DNA from: Gaoshiqia sediminis
GTDB taxonomy: Bacteria; Bacteroidota; Bacteroidia; Bacteroidales; Prolixibacteraceae
Length of the DNA stretch: 64,000 nucleotides
Assembly (NCBI RefSeq): GCF_025907915.1
Contig: NZ_JAPAAF010000004.1
Location: 62,001 to 126,000 of the forward strand
Direction: 5' to 3'
Under the pieces are notes generated by a model. It had not been told where the DNA came from, made no database searches, and saw only the letters and a program-made list of their open reading frames with translations. The position numbers and the translations under genes are program-made. Below are positions 9,529 to 17,055 of the stretch, piece after piece; the first letter of the stretch is position 1, and each line of letters opens with the position of its first letter.

Positions 9529-10599
9529 ATGAAGAAGCATAATTTTTATGCGGGACCCTCAGTTTTACCCGAATACACCAAACAAAAAGTAGCTGAAGCA
9601 GCCCTCGACTTTGCCGGTACCGGCTTATCTGTGATGGAAGTTTCCCATCGCGGAAAAGAGTTTGTTGCTGTTATGGACGAGGCAATTGCGCTGGTGAAAG
9701 AATTGCTGAATGTTCCGGAAGGCTATTCTGTTTTATTTTTGCAAGGGGGTGCCAGCCTGCAGTTTTTGATGGTTCCTTACAACCTGATGAAGGCCAAAGC
9801 TGCTTACCTGAATACCGGCGCTTGGGCCTCAAAAGCCATGAAAGAAGCCCAATTTTTTGGTGAGGTTGTTGAAGTTGCTTCTTCAAAAGATAAAAATTTC
9901 AATTATATTCCTAAATCGTACGAGGTACCTGCCGATGTTGATTATCTGCACATTACCACCAATAACACCATCTTTGGTACCGAATTGAAATCGGATCCGG
10001 ATGTTCCGGTGCGTTTGGTGGCGGATATGTCGTCCGATATTTTCAGCCGTCCGATTGATGTAGCGAAATATGATCTCATTTATGCAGGTGCACAGAAAAA
10101 CCTGGGCCCCTCAGGTGCCACGCTGGTGATTGTGAAAGACGATGTTCTCGGTAAAACCGGACGTCAGATCCCTACCATGCTCGATTACCAGATTCATATT
10201 AAAAATGAATCCATGTTTAACACGCCGTCAACCGTGGCTGTATTTGCCTGTCTGCAAACACTGAAATGGTTGAAGGAAAACGGAGGTGTTGCCGAAATGG
10301 AAAAAGTGAATATCGCCAAAGCCGACTTGCTATACGGCGAACTGGATCGCAACAAGTTGTTTGTTCCTACGGTTCCTGCTGCTGAAGACCGTTCGCGCAT
10401 GAACGTAACGTTTGTGATGGCACCGGGTTACGAAGCGTTGGAAAAAGAATTCCTGGATCTGGCTACAGCCAAAGGAATGGTTGGACTGAAAGGCCACCGT
10501 TCGGTTGGTGGTTTCAGGGCATCAACTTACAACGCCTTACCATTGGAAAGCGTTCAGGCTTTGGTGGATGCGATGAAAGAATTTGAAGCTATTCATTAA
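9529..10599 (+). CDS. serC: Phosphoserine aminotransferase
   Basis: Second step of serine synthesis: transamination of 3-phosphohydroxypyruvate with glutamate, PLP dependent. It has 356 residues. The N-terminus [20 protein letters not shown] is the family's usual opening. [17 protein letters not shown] is the phosphate-binding segment, and [10 protein letters not shown] carries the PLP lysine at K190. The [11 protein letters not shown] substrate-binding segment is near the C-terminus. It heads the serC-serA-DUF1015 run found across Bacteroidota, but a strong terminator after it limits readthrough to serA. Confidence 0.97.
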   Translation: MKKHNFYAGPSVLPEYTKQKVAEAALDFAGTGLSVMEVSHRGKEFVAVMDEAIALVKELLNVPEGYSVLFLQGGASLQFLMVPYNLMKAKAAYLNTGAWASKAMKEAQFFGEVVEVASSKDKNFNYIPKSYEVPADVDYLHITTNNTIFGTELKSDPDVPVRLVADMSSDIFSRPIDVAKYDLIYAGAQKNLGPSGATLVIVKDDVLGKTGRQIPTMLDYQIHIKNESMFNTPSTVAVFACLQTLKWLKENGGVAEMEKVNIAKADLLYGELDRNKLFVPTVPAAEDRSRMNVTFVMAPGYEALEKEFLDLATAKGMVGLKGHRSVGGFRASTYNALPLESVQALVDAMKEFEAIH

Positions 10600-10607
10600 T
10601 AAACCAT

Positions 10608-10641
10608 AAAAGAAAGCAGGATGGGGGTCCTGCTTTCTTTT
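10608..10641 (+). terminator. Strong hairpin between serC and serA
   Basis: A 14-bp stem AAAAGAAAGCAGGA/TCCTGCTTTCTTTT with loop TGGGGG. It is a strong intrinsic terminator and works on both strands. serA starts 17 bases later with no obvious promoter of its own, so it may partially attenuate serA. Confidence 0.85.
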
Positions 10642-10657
10642 TATAAAACGAAAGGGT

Positions 10658-11578
10658 ATGAAAAGGGTATTAATTGCAACCGACAAACCATTTGCTCCGG
10701 TTGCGCTCGAAAAAATTTCAACTGTTATCAAACAAGCTGGTTACCAGTTGAATTTGTTAGAAAAGTATCAGGCAAAAGTTGATTTTGCGGAAGCAATAAA
10801 AACAGCTGATGCGGTTATTGTGCGCAGCGACATTGTTGACCGCGAAATACTGGATGCCGCGCAAAGCCTGAAGATTGTGGTTCGCGCCGGGGCGGGTTAT
10901 GATAATGTAGACACCGGTTACGCCAAAGAAAAAGGTGTGGTGGTGATGAACACGCCCGGACAAAATTCGAACGCTGTGGCCGAGTTGGCCATTGGGTTAG
11001 CCATTTACGGAATCCGGGAATTTTTTGGCGGAAAATCGGGTGGCGAACTTCGCGGCCGTACACTGGGACTTCATGGTTATGGCTACGTGGCCAGGAATGT
11101 TCACCGTATAGCCCGGGCTTTTGGCATGAACGTGAAAGTTTTTACGCGCTACAGCAAGGCACAGGCAACTTCCGAAGGCATTGAAGTGACCAATTCGCTG
11201 GAAGAGTTGTACGCCGTGTCCGATGTCGTATCCATTCATGTTCCGGCACGTGGAGAGCATATTGGTTCGGTAAGCATGGATGTGCTGAAACACTTGAAAA
11301 CCGGTGCGATCCTGATCAATACTGCACGGAAGGAAGTGGTTAACGAGGCTGATTTGTGCCGCTTCATGGAAGAGCGGCCCGATGTGAAGTACCTTTCGGA
11401 TCTTGAGCCGGATTGCTCGGCCGAGTTTAAAGAAAAGTTCACTGGAAGGTATTACTTTACTCCTAAAAAAATAGGAGCCCAAACCGAAGAAGCCAACACC
11501 AACGCTGGGGTTGCCGCAGCCGAACAAATTGTGGCCTTTTTCGAAAAAGGGGATGATACCTTTCGGGTAAACAAATAA
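10658..11578 (+). CDS. serA: D-3-phosphoglycerate dehydrogenase, short lysine-type form
   Basis: First step of serine synthesis, oxidising 3-phosphoglycerate with NAD. It has 306 residues and lacks the C-terminal regulatory ACT domain of the E. coli enzyme. The Rossmann motif is degenerate (GLHGYGYVAR). The catalytic Arg segment is present as NTARKEV and the acidic residue lies in LEPDCSAEF. Where most 2-hydroxyacid dehydrogenases have His in PHIGAST, this protein reads TPKKIGAQTEEA, with Lys at the His position. That matches the type IIIK group known from Entamoeba histolytica and Bacteroides-like enzymes. Pairing with serC supports the pathway role. Without ACT it is unlikely to be feedback-inhibited by serine through the classical site. 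Confidence 0.9.
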   Translation: MKRVLIATDKPFAPVALEKISTVIKQAGYQLNLLEKYQAKVDFAEAIKTADAVIVRSDIVDREILDAAQSLKIVVRAGAGYDNVDTGYAKEKGVVVMNTPGQNSNAVAELAIGLAIYGIREFFGGKSGGELRGRTLGLHGYGYVARNVHRIARAFGMNVKVFTRYSKAQATSEGIEVTNSLEELYAVSDVVSIHVPARGEHIGSVSMDVLKHLKTGAILINTARKEVVNEADLCRFMEERPDVKYLSDLEPDCSAEFKEKFTGRYYFTPKKIGAQTEEANTNAGVAAAEQIVAFFEKGDDTFRVNK

Positions 11579-11693
11579 AACGCTTGTGCCATTATTAAGT
11601 ATCAATTAAATCCGGCGTCGGCGATTTTGATTTTTATAGGTTTCCCGAAAGAAAAGAAAGATAATTGCAGACTAAAATTTGAAAGTTGATTTT

Positions 11694-12944
11694 ATGGCGA
11701 ACGTTAAGGCATTTAAAGGACTTCGTCCACCGAGGGAAATAGCTAAGGAGTTGGCTTGCCTGCCCTACGATGTGATGAATACGGAAGAAGCTGCCCAGAT
11801 GGCAGCAGGTAAAGAAAACTCGTTGCTGCACATTACCCGTGCAGAAATTGATTGCCCGGAGGGGACAGATATTCATTCGGAAACTGTTTACAACAAGTCT
11901 GTTGAGAATTTCAAGGCGTTTCAGCAAAAAGGCTGGCTGGTGGAAGATGACGAAGCTCGCTTTTATATCTACGCGCAGACCATGAACGGCCGTACGCAAT
12001 ACGGAATTGTAGGCGCAGCGGCCTGTGAAGATTACCACCAGGGCATCATCAAGAAGCATGAGCTTACTCGTCCGGACAAAGAAGAAGACCGTATGATCCT
12101 GACCCGCTACCTGAATGCGAATATTGAGCCGGTTTTCTTTTCCTACAAAGCTGTGCCCGAAATTGATGCCATTGTTGCCAACATCGTGAAAAGCCAGGAA
12201 CCGGATTATGATTTTGTTGCCGAAGATGGCTTTGGCCACCACTTCTGGACAATTACCGATGCCGCTGTCAATAAAGAGATTGAACAGCTGTTTGCTTCGA
12301 AAGTGCCTGCAACATATGTGGCCGACGGACATCACCGCACAGCTGCTGCTGCACGTATCGGCCTGGAAAAGAAAGCTCAAAATCCAAATCATACCGGAAA
12401 CGAATCCTACAACTACTTTATGGCGGTTCATTTCCCGGACAACCAGCTGCAAATTATCGACTACAATCGCGTGGTGAAAGACCTGAACGGATTGAGCGAG
12501 GCTGACCTGCTGGCCAAATTGGCGCTGGGGTTTACGGTTGAAAAAATGGGTCCGGAAATTTTTAAGCCATCAGCATTGCACGAATTTGGCATGTACCTGA
12601 ATCGAAATTGGTACCGCCTGAATGCAAACGAGGGTACATACGACGATGCTGATCCAATTAGTGTGCTGGATGTGACCATCCTTTCGAAACAGGTATTGGA
12701 GCCTATTTTCGACATTCAGGATTTACGTACCTCCAAACGGATTGATTTTGTTGGCGGTATCCGCGGATTGGGTGAACTGAAAAAGCGGGTGGATAGCGGC
12801 GAGATGAAAGTGGCTTTCGCGCTTTTCCCGGTATCGATGCAGCAATTGATTGCTATTGCCGACACAGGCAACATCATGCCTCCCAAAACAACCTGGTTCG
12901 AACCTAAATTGCGTTCTGGCCTGGTGATCCACAAACTGGATTAA
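11694..12944 (+). CDS. DUF1015 family protein
   Basis: A 416-residue DUF1015 protein of uncertain function, found with serC and serA throughout Bacteroidota. Family motifs are VKAFKGLRPP at the N-terminus, LPYDVMNTEEA near residue 25, and YVADGHHRTAAAARIG in the middle. The last resembles a ParB/sulfiredoxin-type GHHR motif used for nucleotide or phosphate binding. In other phyla a DUF1015 member acts as a serine kinase (SbnI/SerK-like), so a serine-linked kinase role is a reasonable guess here. I chose ATG 11694. An in-frame TTG at 11679 is less likely. Confidence 0.85.
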   Translation: MANVKAFKGLRPPREIAKELACLPYDVMNTEEAAQMAAGKENSLLHITRAEIDCPEGTDIHSETVYNKSVENFKAFQQKGWLVEDDEARFYIYAQTMNGRTQYGIVGAAACEDYHQGIIKKHELTRPDKEEDRMILTRYLNANIEPVFFSYKAVPEIDAIVANIVKSQEPDYDFVAEDGFGHHFWTITDAAVNKEIEQLFASKVPATYVADGHHRTAAAARIGLEKKAQNPNHTGNESYNYFMAVHFPDNQLQIIDYNRVVKDLNGLSEADLLAKLALGFTVEKMGPEIFKPSALHEFGMYLNRNWYRLNANEGTYDDADPISVLDVTILSKQVLEPIFDIQDLRTSKRIDFVGGIRGLGELKKRVDSGEMKVAFALFPVSMQQLIAIADTGNIMPPKTTWFEPKLRSGLVIHKLD

Positions 12945-12965
12945 TGTTACTGCAAAATTGAAATA

Positions 12966-13000
12966 AAAAACCCCGGGGCTGTTTTGCTCCGGGGTTTTTT
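12966..13000 (+). terminator. Terminator between converging genes
   Basis: Stem AACCCCGG/CCGGGGTT with A-run and T-run flanks, serving both the DUF1015 gene and the converging acidic-tail gene. Confidence 0.9.
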
Positions 13001-13016
13001 GTATCGTGTAGATTCA

Positions 13017-13427
13017 TTAATCTTCATCTTCTTCCATGTCCTCGTCGTCCATGTCATCATCGTCATCCAAATCGTCATCGTCGTACGAGTCGTCTTCCTC
13101 CTCGTCTTCAATGTTATCCGGGATATCGATATCGTCCGAATACTTATCTTCATAAGCTTCCCTCGATTCTTCTTTCAATACGCCTTCATCATCGTAATCC
13201 TCGTCTTCGCTGATAATGTCAATCGCCTCCTGGGTGGTCATGCGTACCAGGTAGTATTTATCTTCCGTTTCAAATGGCAGTGCGCTCACCAGCAGTCCGT
13301 CTTTATTGGTGAAGGTGATCAGGTGTTGGCTAAAACCATTCGGATATACCAGTTTTATTTGCTCTTTTATCGCTTCGTCTAACTTCTCGTAATCTTTAAT
13401 AACTCTGGGTTTACTGCTGAGTGTCAT
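13017..13427 (-). CDS. Conserved small protein with long acidic C-terminal tail
   Basis: A 136-residue protein with a globular N-terminal part (about 85 residues, including YPNGFSQHLITFTNKDGLLVSALPFE) and a C-terminal tail made almost only of Asp and Glu. Similar Bacteroidota proteins are often misannotated as DNA primase. The layout resembles the delta subunit of Gram-positive RNA polymerase, though I see no sequence evidence of homology. The start at 13427 is fixed by GGAGG eight bases upstream, one of the few clear Shine-Dalgarno sites in this window. Longer in-frame starts at 13442 and 13508 are not supported. Function unknown. Confidence 0.75.
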   Translation of the reverse strand: MTLSSKPRVIKDYEKLDEAIKEQIKLVYPNGFSQHLITFTNKDGLLVSALPFETEDKYYLVRMTTQEAIDIISEDEDYDDEGVLKEESREAYEDKYSDDIDIPDNIEDEEEDDSYDDDDLDDDDDMDDEDMEEDED

Positions 13428-13634
13428 TTTCTTATCCTCCATTTCGGCAACGCTGAAAGGGCGTTGGTCAATCGTTTTTATAGTTTTTAATTCGGTCGAA
13501 AAATACAAAAATGAAGTAATATAAAAATAGGTTGAAAAGCATTCGCCCTAAAAATATTGCAATCAGATTAACCTGAATGTGCTTCAGTAGTTTTATCGTA
13601 TTGATTAACAGTTGATAGGATAGATGAGCCGATG

Positions 13635-14231
13635 TCAAAAAATATTCTCTTTTTTTATGATGGGCATGTTGTTCAGATCGAAAAAAGCATTGATCAGCCC
13701 GACCTTTTCATATTGATGAAGATTGGTTGCCGTAATTCGTGTCTCAAAAATTAAACCCAGATCGAGCAGGCGCTGGCGTTGCGTACCTTTCAGCAACGGC
13801 GTGTCTGGTGTCAGCCAGTGGCGGCCATCGTAAAAAACTAGATTGGCTATCGTGCAGTCGGTAACCAAGCCATGTTGCAGGACAATCACCTCGTCGGCGT
13901 TTTCGCGTTGATCGAGCAGCTTATTCAGTTCGTTGCGGTCGGCAAATTTCAGGTGATAATCCAGGTCATTCGCTTCTATTACTTTCAGAGCGCTGAACTC
14001 GCGTGGATGTTGGGGAATAAACTCTACCGATTCAATCTCGCGGCTGTATGATACCCGGCAACGGTACAGCCCGGTCTGGCAGCCGGCAGGTACCAGCAGG
14101 CTGTTGGTCAGATCAATCGGTTCAAACAGGTCGAAGAGCTCGGCCCGTGCGGCATTCAACCGGCGGGAGTGATAGTCCAGGTTCCAAAACAGGCCATGTT
14201 CGAGTTTAATGGTTTCGAGTAATTGGCACAT
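13635..14231 (-). CDS. pabC: Aminotransferase class IV (4-amino-4-deoxychorismate lyase type)
   Basis: A PLP enzyme of fold type IV, about 198 residues, shorter than typical PabC (about 270) because the N-terminal part is reduced. It shows LETIKLEHGLFWNLDYHSRR, TDCTIANLVFYDGRHWLTPD and LLKGTQRQRLL, the motifs of the class IV family. Next to pabB, its likely job is releasing 4-aminobenzoate and pyruvate from aminodeoxychorismate for folate. It overlaps the end of pabB by 26 bases with the start at 14231, or 56 if the ATG at 14261 is used, so the two are translationally coupled. Confidence 0.82.
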   Translation of the reverse strand: MCQLLETIKLEHGLFWNLDYHSRRLNAARAELFDLFEPIDLTNSLLVPAGCQTGLYRCRVSYSREIESVEFIPQHPREFSALKVIEANDLDYHLKFADRNELNKLLDQRENADEVIVLQHGLVTDCTIANLVFYDGRHWLTPDTPLLKGTQRQRLLDLGLIFETRITATNLHQYEKVGLINAFFDLNNMPIIKKENIF

Positions 14232-15189
14232 ACACTTTCTTGATAAGTTCGTGGTATTCATCGTCGCACTGGCTGAGATGGGTAATCCCGCCTCCGCTTT
14301 TAAAAACGAGCTGGCTGTCCTGTTGTTCCAGGTAGCGGATTAGTACGCAACTATCCACATTTGTTCCGTCGAAAACACCGAAAACCCCCGTGTAATAGCC
14401 ACGTTCATAGCCTTCGGCGGCTTTAATTATTTCGATTGTCTTTTTCTTGGGTGCTCCGCTGATGGAGCCAGCCGGCAATAACCGGGCGAAGATGTCTCCC
14501 AGGTGTTCATGGTAATATTCGGGCAATTGGCCTGAAATTTCGGAGCTCATTTGCAATAGGCTGGCTTGGTCCGCCTTGATTTTATCGATGTAGCAAAAGC
14601 GCGGTACTTCCACTTGGTCGGCTACGCGGCTTAAATCGTTCCGGATCAGATCGACAATCGTATGGTGTTCGGCCAGTTCTTTCGGGTCGGTCTTCAACCG
14701 GTTTTCGGCATCCGGCAGGTTGGCATCAATCGTTCCTTTCATGGGGTTCGACGAAATCCGGCCTTGTTCGATCCGGACAAATATTTCGGGTGAGAAACAA
14801 ACAAACCGGTCTTTCAGATAAACCAGGTAGGGCGCATGGCTCTGGTGAAAAATAGTTTCCAGGTCCAGATTGGTTTCTACCCGGCTGGGCATGGTCAGGT
14901 TGAGCAGGTAGCTGTCGCCATTGTGAATGTGGCTTTGAACCAACTCAAAAGCTTGCCGGTAGCGGGCGTACGAAACGGGTTTTACCTGCCAGTGGAAATC
15001 GGGGCAGGGGGTGTTTGGGGTCTCGTAATTGTTAAAGTGAGGGGTTTTCCAAAGCAATTGGCTTTTTGATTCTTCCCAACCGAAAAGCAGTGGTTGCCGG
15101 AAGTCAAAATCAATTAAAAAAACAAACGGACGGCGGGCCTTGCCCAATTCGTTCATTTTTAAAATTATATGATTCCATTCGTTTGTCAT
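14206..15189 (-). CDS. pabB: Aminodeoxychorismate synthase component I
   Basis: Makes 4-amino-4-deoxychorismate from chorismate for folate synthesis. At 327 residues it is a compact chorismate-binding domain. Motifs are YLLNLTMPSRVE, FVCFSPEIFVRIEQGRI, NPMKGTID, the HHTIVDLIRNDL helix, and GSISGAPKKKTIEIIKAAE with YYTGVFGVFDG. The normal N-terminal anthranilate-synthase-like domain is shortened. The -7 element at 15198-15205 predicts a start of transcription only a few bases before the ATG at 15189, so the mRNA may be leaderless, or translation may start at Met12 (15156). Confidence 0.9.
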   Translation of the reverse strand: MTNEWNHIILKMNELGKARRPFVFLIDFDFRQPLLFGWEESKSQLLWKTPHFNNYETPNTPCPDFHWQVKPVSYARYRQAFELVQSHIHNGDSYLLNLTMPSRVETNLDLETIFHQSHAPYLVYLKDRFVCFSPEIFVRIEQGRISSNPMKGTIDANLPDAENRLKTDPKELAEHHTIVDLIRNDLSRVADQVEVPRFCYIDKIKADQASLLQMSSEISGQLPEYYHEHLGDIFARLLPAGSISGAPKKKTIEIIKAAEGYERGYYTGVFGVFDGTNVDSCVLIRYLEQQDSQLVFKSGGGITHLSQCDDEYHELIKKVYVPITRNH

Positions 15190-15197
15190 GAGGTCGG

Positions 15198-15205
15198 CAA
15201 AGATA
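15198..15205 (-). promoter_or_regulatory. Promoter -7 element for pabB-pabC
   Basis: TATCTTTG on the minus strand, a perfect TAnnTTTG, nine bases upstream of the pabB ATG at 15189. Confidence 0.6.
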
Positions 15206-15291
15206 GAAAAAGGGCGGCAAAACCTGCTGGTTTGGATGTTTTACAGCTTGAAAAAACTTTAAAAATGGCCAGCCATTTTCCCATGCTTTTG

Positions 15292-15299
15292 TAGATTTG
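15292..15299 (+). promoter_or_regulatory. Promoter -7 element for the YggS-family gene
   Basis: TAGATTTG, perfect TAnnTTTG, 20 bases before the ATG at 15319, with CTTT about 21 bases upstream as a weak -33. Confidence 0.6.
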
Positions 15300-15318
15300 T
15301 ATTTCAATCCTGAAGAAC

Positions 15319-15990
15319 ATGGGAATTGCAGAGAACATACGGAAAATTAAAGATGCATTGAAGGAGGGGGTGTGCCTGGTTGCTGTATCGAAAACCAAAC
15401 CCGATGCCGATTTGCTGGAAGCTTATGGGGCAGGGCAGCGGGTTTTCGGTGAAAATAAGGTACAGGAACTGGTTCAAAAATATGAGAGCCTGCCCAAGGA
15501 TATTGAGTGGCATTTCATCGGGCATTTGCAAACCAATAAGGTGAAATATATTGCACCATTTGTTGGTATGATACATGGCGTGGATTCACTGAAATTATTG
15601 AAAACCATTGATAAAGAAGGACGAAAAGCCGGACGAAAAATAGCTTGCCTGCTCCAGTTTCATATTGCTGAAGAAGAAACCAAGTTTGGCTTGGATCTGG
15701 CCGAAGCCCGGGAAATACTGACCTCGGATGAATTTACCCAACTTGAATTTGTTGAGATCCGTGGGGTGATGGGTATGGCGACTTATACCAATGACACAGA
15801 ACAAATCCGAAGGGAATTCAGACAGCTGAAAAGCATTTTTAACCAGCTCAAGCAAGAATTTTTTGTTGGGAGGGATTCATTCTCTGAAATTTCGATGGGC
15901 ATGTCAGGCGATTTCCCCATCGCTGTAGAGGAAGGCAGTACCATGGTGCGGGTAGGCAGTTCTATTTTCGGAGATCGCCAGTATGCTTGA
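15319..15990 (+). CDS. YggS/PLPBP family pyridoxal phosphate homeostasis protein
   Basis: Non-catalytic PLP-binding protein of alanine racemase-like barrel fold that buffers PLP and affects amino-acid and keto-acid balance. It has 223 residues. VAVSKTKPDADLL carries the PLP-binding K25. Other family motifs are FGENKVQEL, WHFIGHLQTNK, and SMGMSGDFPIAVEEGSTMVRVGSSIFG, which binds the PLP phosphate. It precedes a DHODH-like gene on the same strand (64-base gap). It is usually a single gene near cell division clusters in other phyla. Confidence 0.95.
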   Translation: MGIAENIRKIKDALKEGVCLVAVSKTKPDADLLEAYGAGQRVFGENKVQELVQKYESLPKDIEWHFIGHLQTNKVKYIAPFVGMIHGVDSLKLLKTIDKEGRKAGRKIACLLQFHIAEEETKFGLDLAEAREILTSDEFTQLEFVEIRGVMGMATYTNDTEQIRREFRQLKSIFNQLKQEFFVGRDSFSEISMGMSGDFPIAVEEGSTMVRVGSSIFGDRQYA

Positions 15991-16053
15991 ACCAGCAGGG
16001 CTGAACAGATGTTTTTATGAAAAATGATCAAGTGATAACTAACTTTTAAAATT

Positions 16054-17040
16054 ATGGGAAAACTTGAAACGACATATTTGGGTTTGAAATTGAAGAACCC
16101 AATCGTGGTGGCCAGTTCGGGCCTTACCAGCAGCGTGGAAAAGATTAAGGCGTTGGAAGAAGCCGGTGCAGGCGCCGTGGTGCTGAAATCGCTTTTCGAA
16201 GAGCAGATCAACAGCGAGGTCAGCCACCTGATCAACAAAGATCCGCAAAACCTCTATCCCGAAGCCGAAGATTACATTTGGAACTATACCCGTCAGCACT
16301 CGGTTGATGCGCACCTCGAATTGGTGAAACAGGCAAAGAAGGAAATCAGCATCCCCATCATTGCGAGCATCAATTGTGTATCATCGAAAGAATGGACCAG
16401 CTTTGCCAAGGAGTTTGAAGCCGCGGGAGCCGATGCGTTGGAACTGAACCTCTTTTTTGTGCCCACCGGGCGACGCGAAACTTCCGAGTCGATTGAAAAA
16501 CTGTATGTCGATGTATTGAGCAAGGTGAAAAAAGAGGTGAAAATTCCGGTATCGGTAAAAGTGGGCTTTTACTTTACCAATATGATTTCGATGGCTGAAA
16601 AGCTAATGGCCAACGGTGCCCGGGGCATTACCATGTTCAACCGGTTTTATGAGCCCGACATCAATATCGATAAATTGGAATTGACGGCGTCCGAAGTGTT
16701 TAGTACGCCGTCTGATATCCGCCGTTCGCTGCGTTGGGTCGGGCTCGTGAGCGCTGCGTTGCCCAAGCTGGAAATTGCCGCTTCAACCGGCATCCACGAT
16801 GGCGAAGCGGTGATTAAGCAATTGCTGGCCGGGGCGCAGGTAGCCCAGGTATGTTCAACCGTTTATATCAACGGGGCGCAGGTGATCGACGGCATGATCA
16901 AAGATCTGGAGAAATTTATGCGCAAATGGAACTTCAAGCATATCGAAGACTTCAGGGGACGGCTGTCGTATGCAAAAATTGAAAATCCGATGCTTTATGA
17001 GCGTTCTCAGTTCATGAAATATTTTTCTGCAAAAAGTTGA
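16054..17040 (+). CDS. Dihydroorotate dehydrogenase-like flavoprotein lacking the catalytic Cys loop
   Basis: A 328-residue FMN barrel like class 1 dihydroorotate dehydrogenase: TTYLGLKLKNPIVVASSGLT at the start, IPVSVKVGFYFTN for the FMN-binding strand with catalytic-region Lys, and AASTGIHDGEAVIKQLLAGAQVAQVCS for the phosphate-binding end. In class 1 enzymes the motif NxSCPN carries the base. Here that place reads LELNLFFVPTGRRE with no Cys or Ser. It may thus act on another substrate or be non-catalytic. True PyrD is likely elsewhere. This gives fair confidence in fold and low confidence in reaction. Confidence 0.8.
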   Translation: MGKLETTYLGLKLKNPIVVASSGLTSSVEKIKALEEAGAGAVVLKSLFEEQINSEVSHLINKDPQNLYPEAEDYIWNYTRQHSVDAHLELVKQAKKEISIPIIASINCVSSKEWTSFAKEFEAAGADALELNLFFVPTGRRETSESIEKLYVDVLSKVKKEVKIPVSVKVGFYFTNMISMAEKLMANGARGITMFNRFYEPDINIDKLELTASEVFSTPSDIRRSLRWVGLVSAALPKLEIAASTGIHDGEAVIKQLLAGAQVAQVCSTVYINGAQVIDGMIKDLEKFMRKWNFKHIEDFRGRLSYAKIENPMLYERSQFMKYFSAKS

Positions 17041-17055
17041 TAATAAATGGTCCGG

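Noticed and set aside
11634-12452. 272-residue minus-strand frame across the DUF1015 gene
   Set aside because: Antisense shadow; no start signal and no family motif, while the plus-strand gene has clear motifs.
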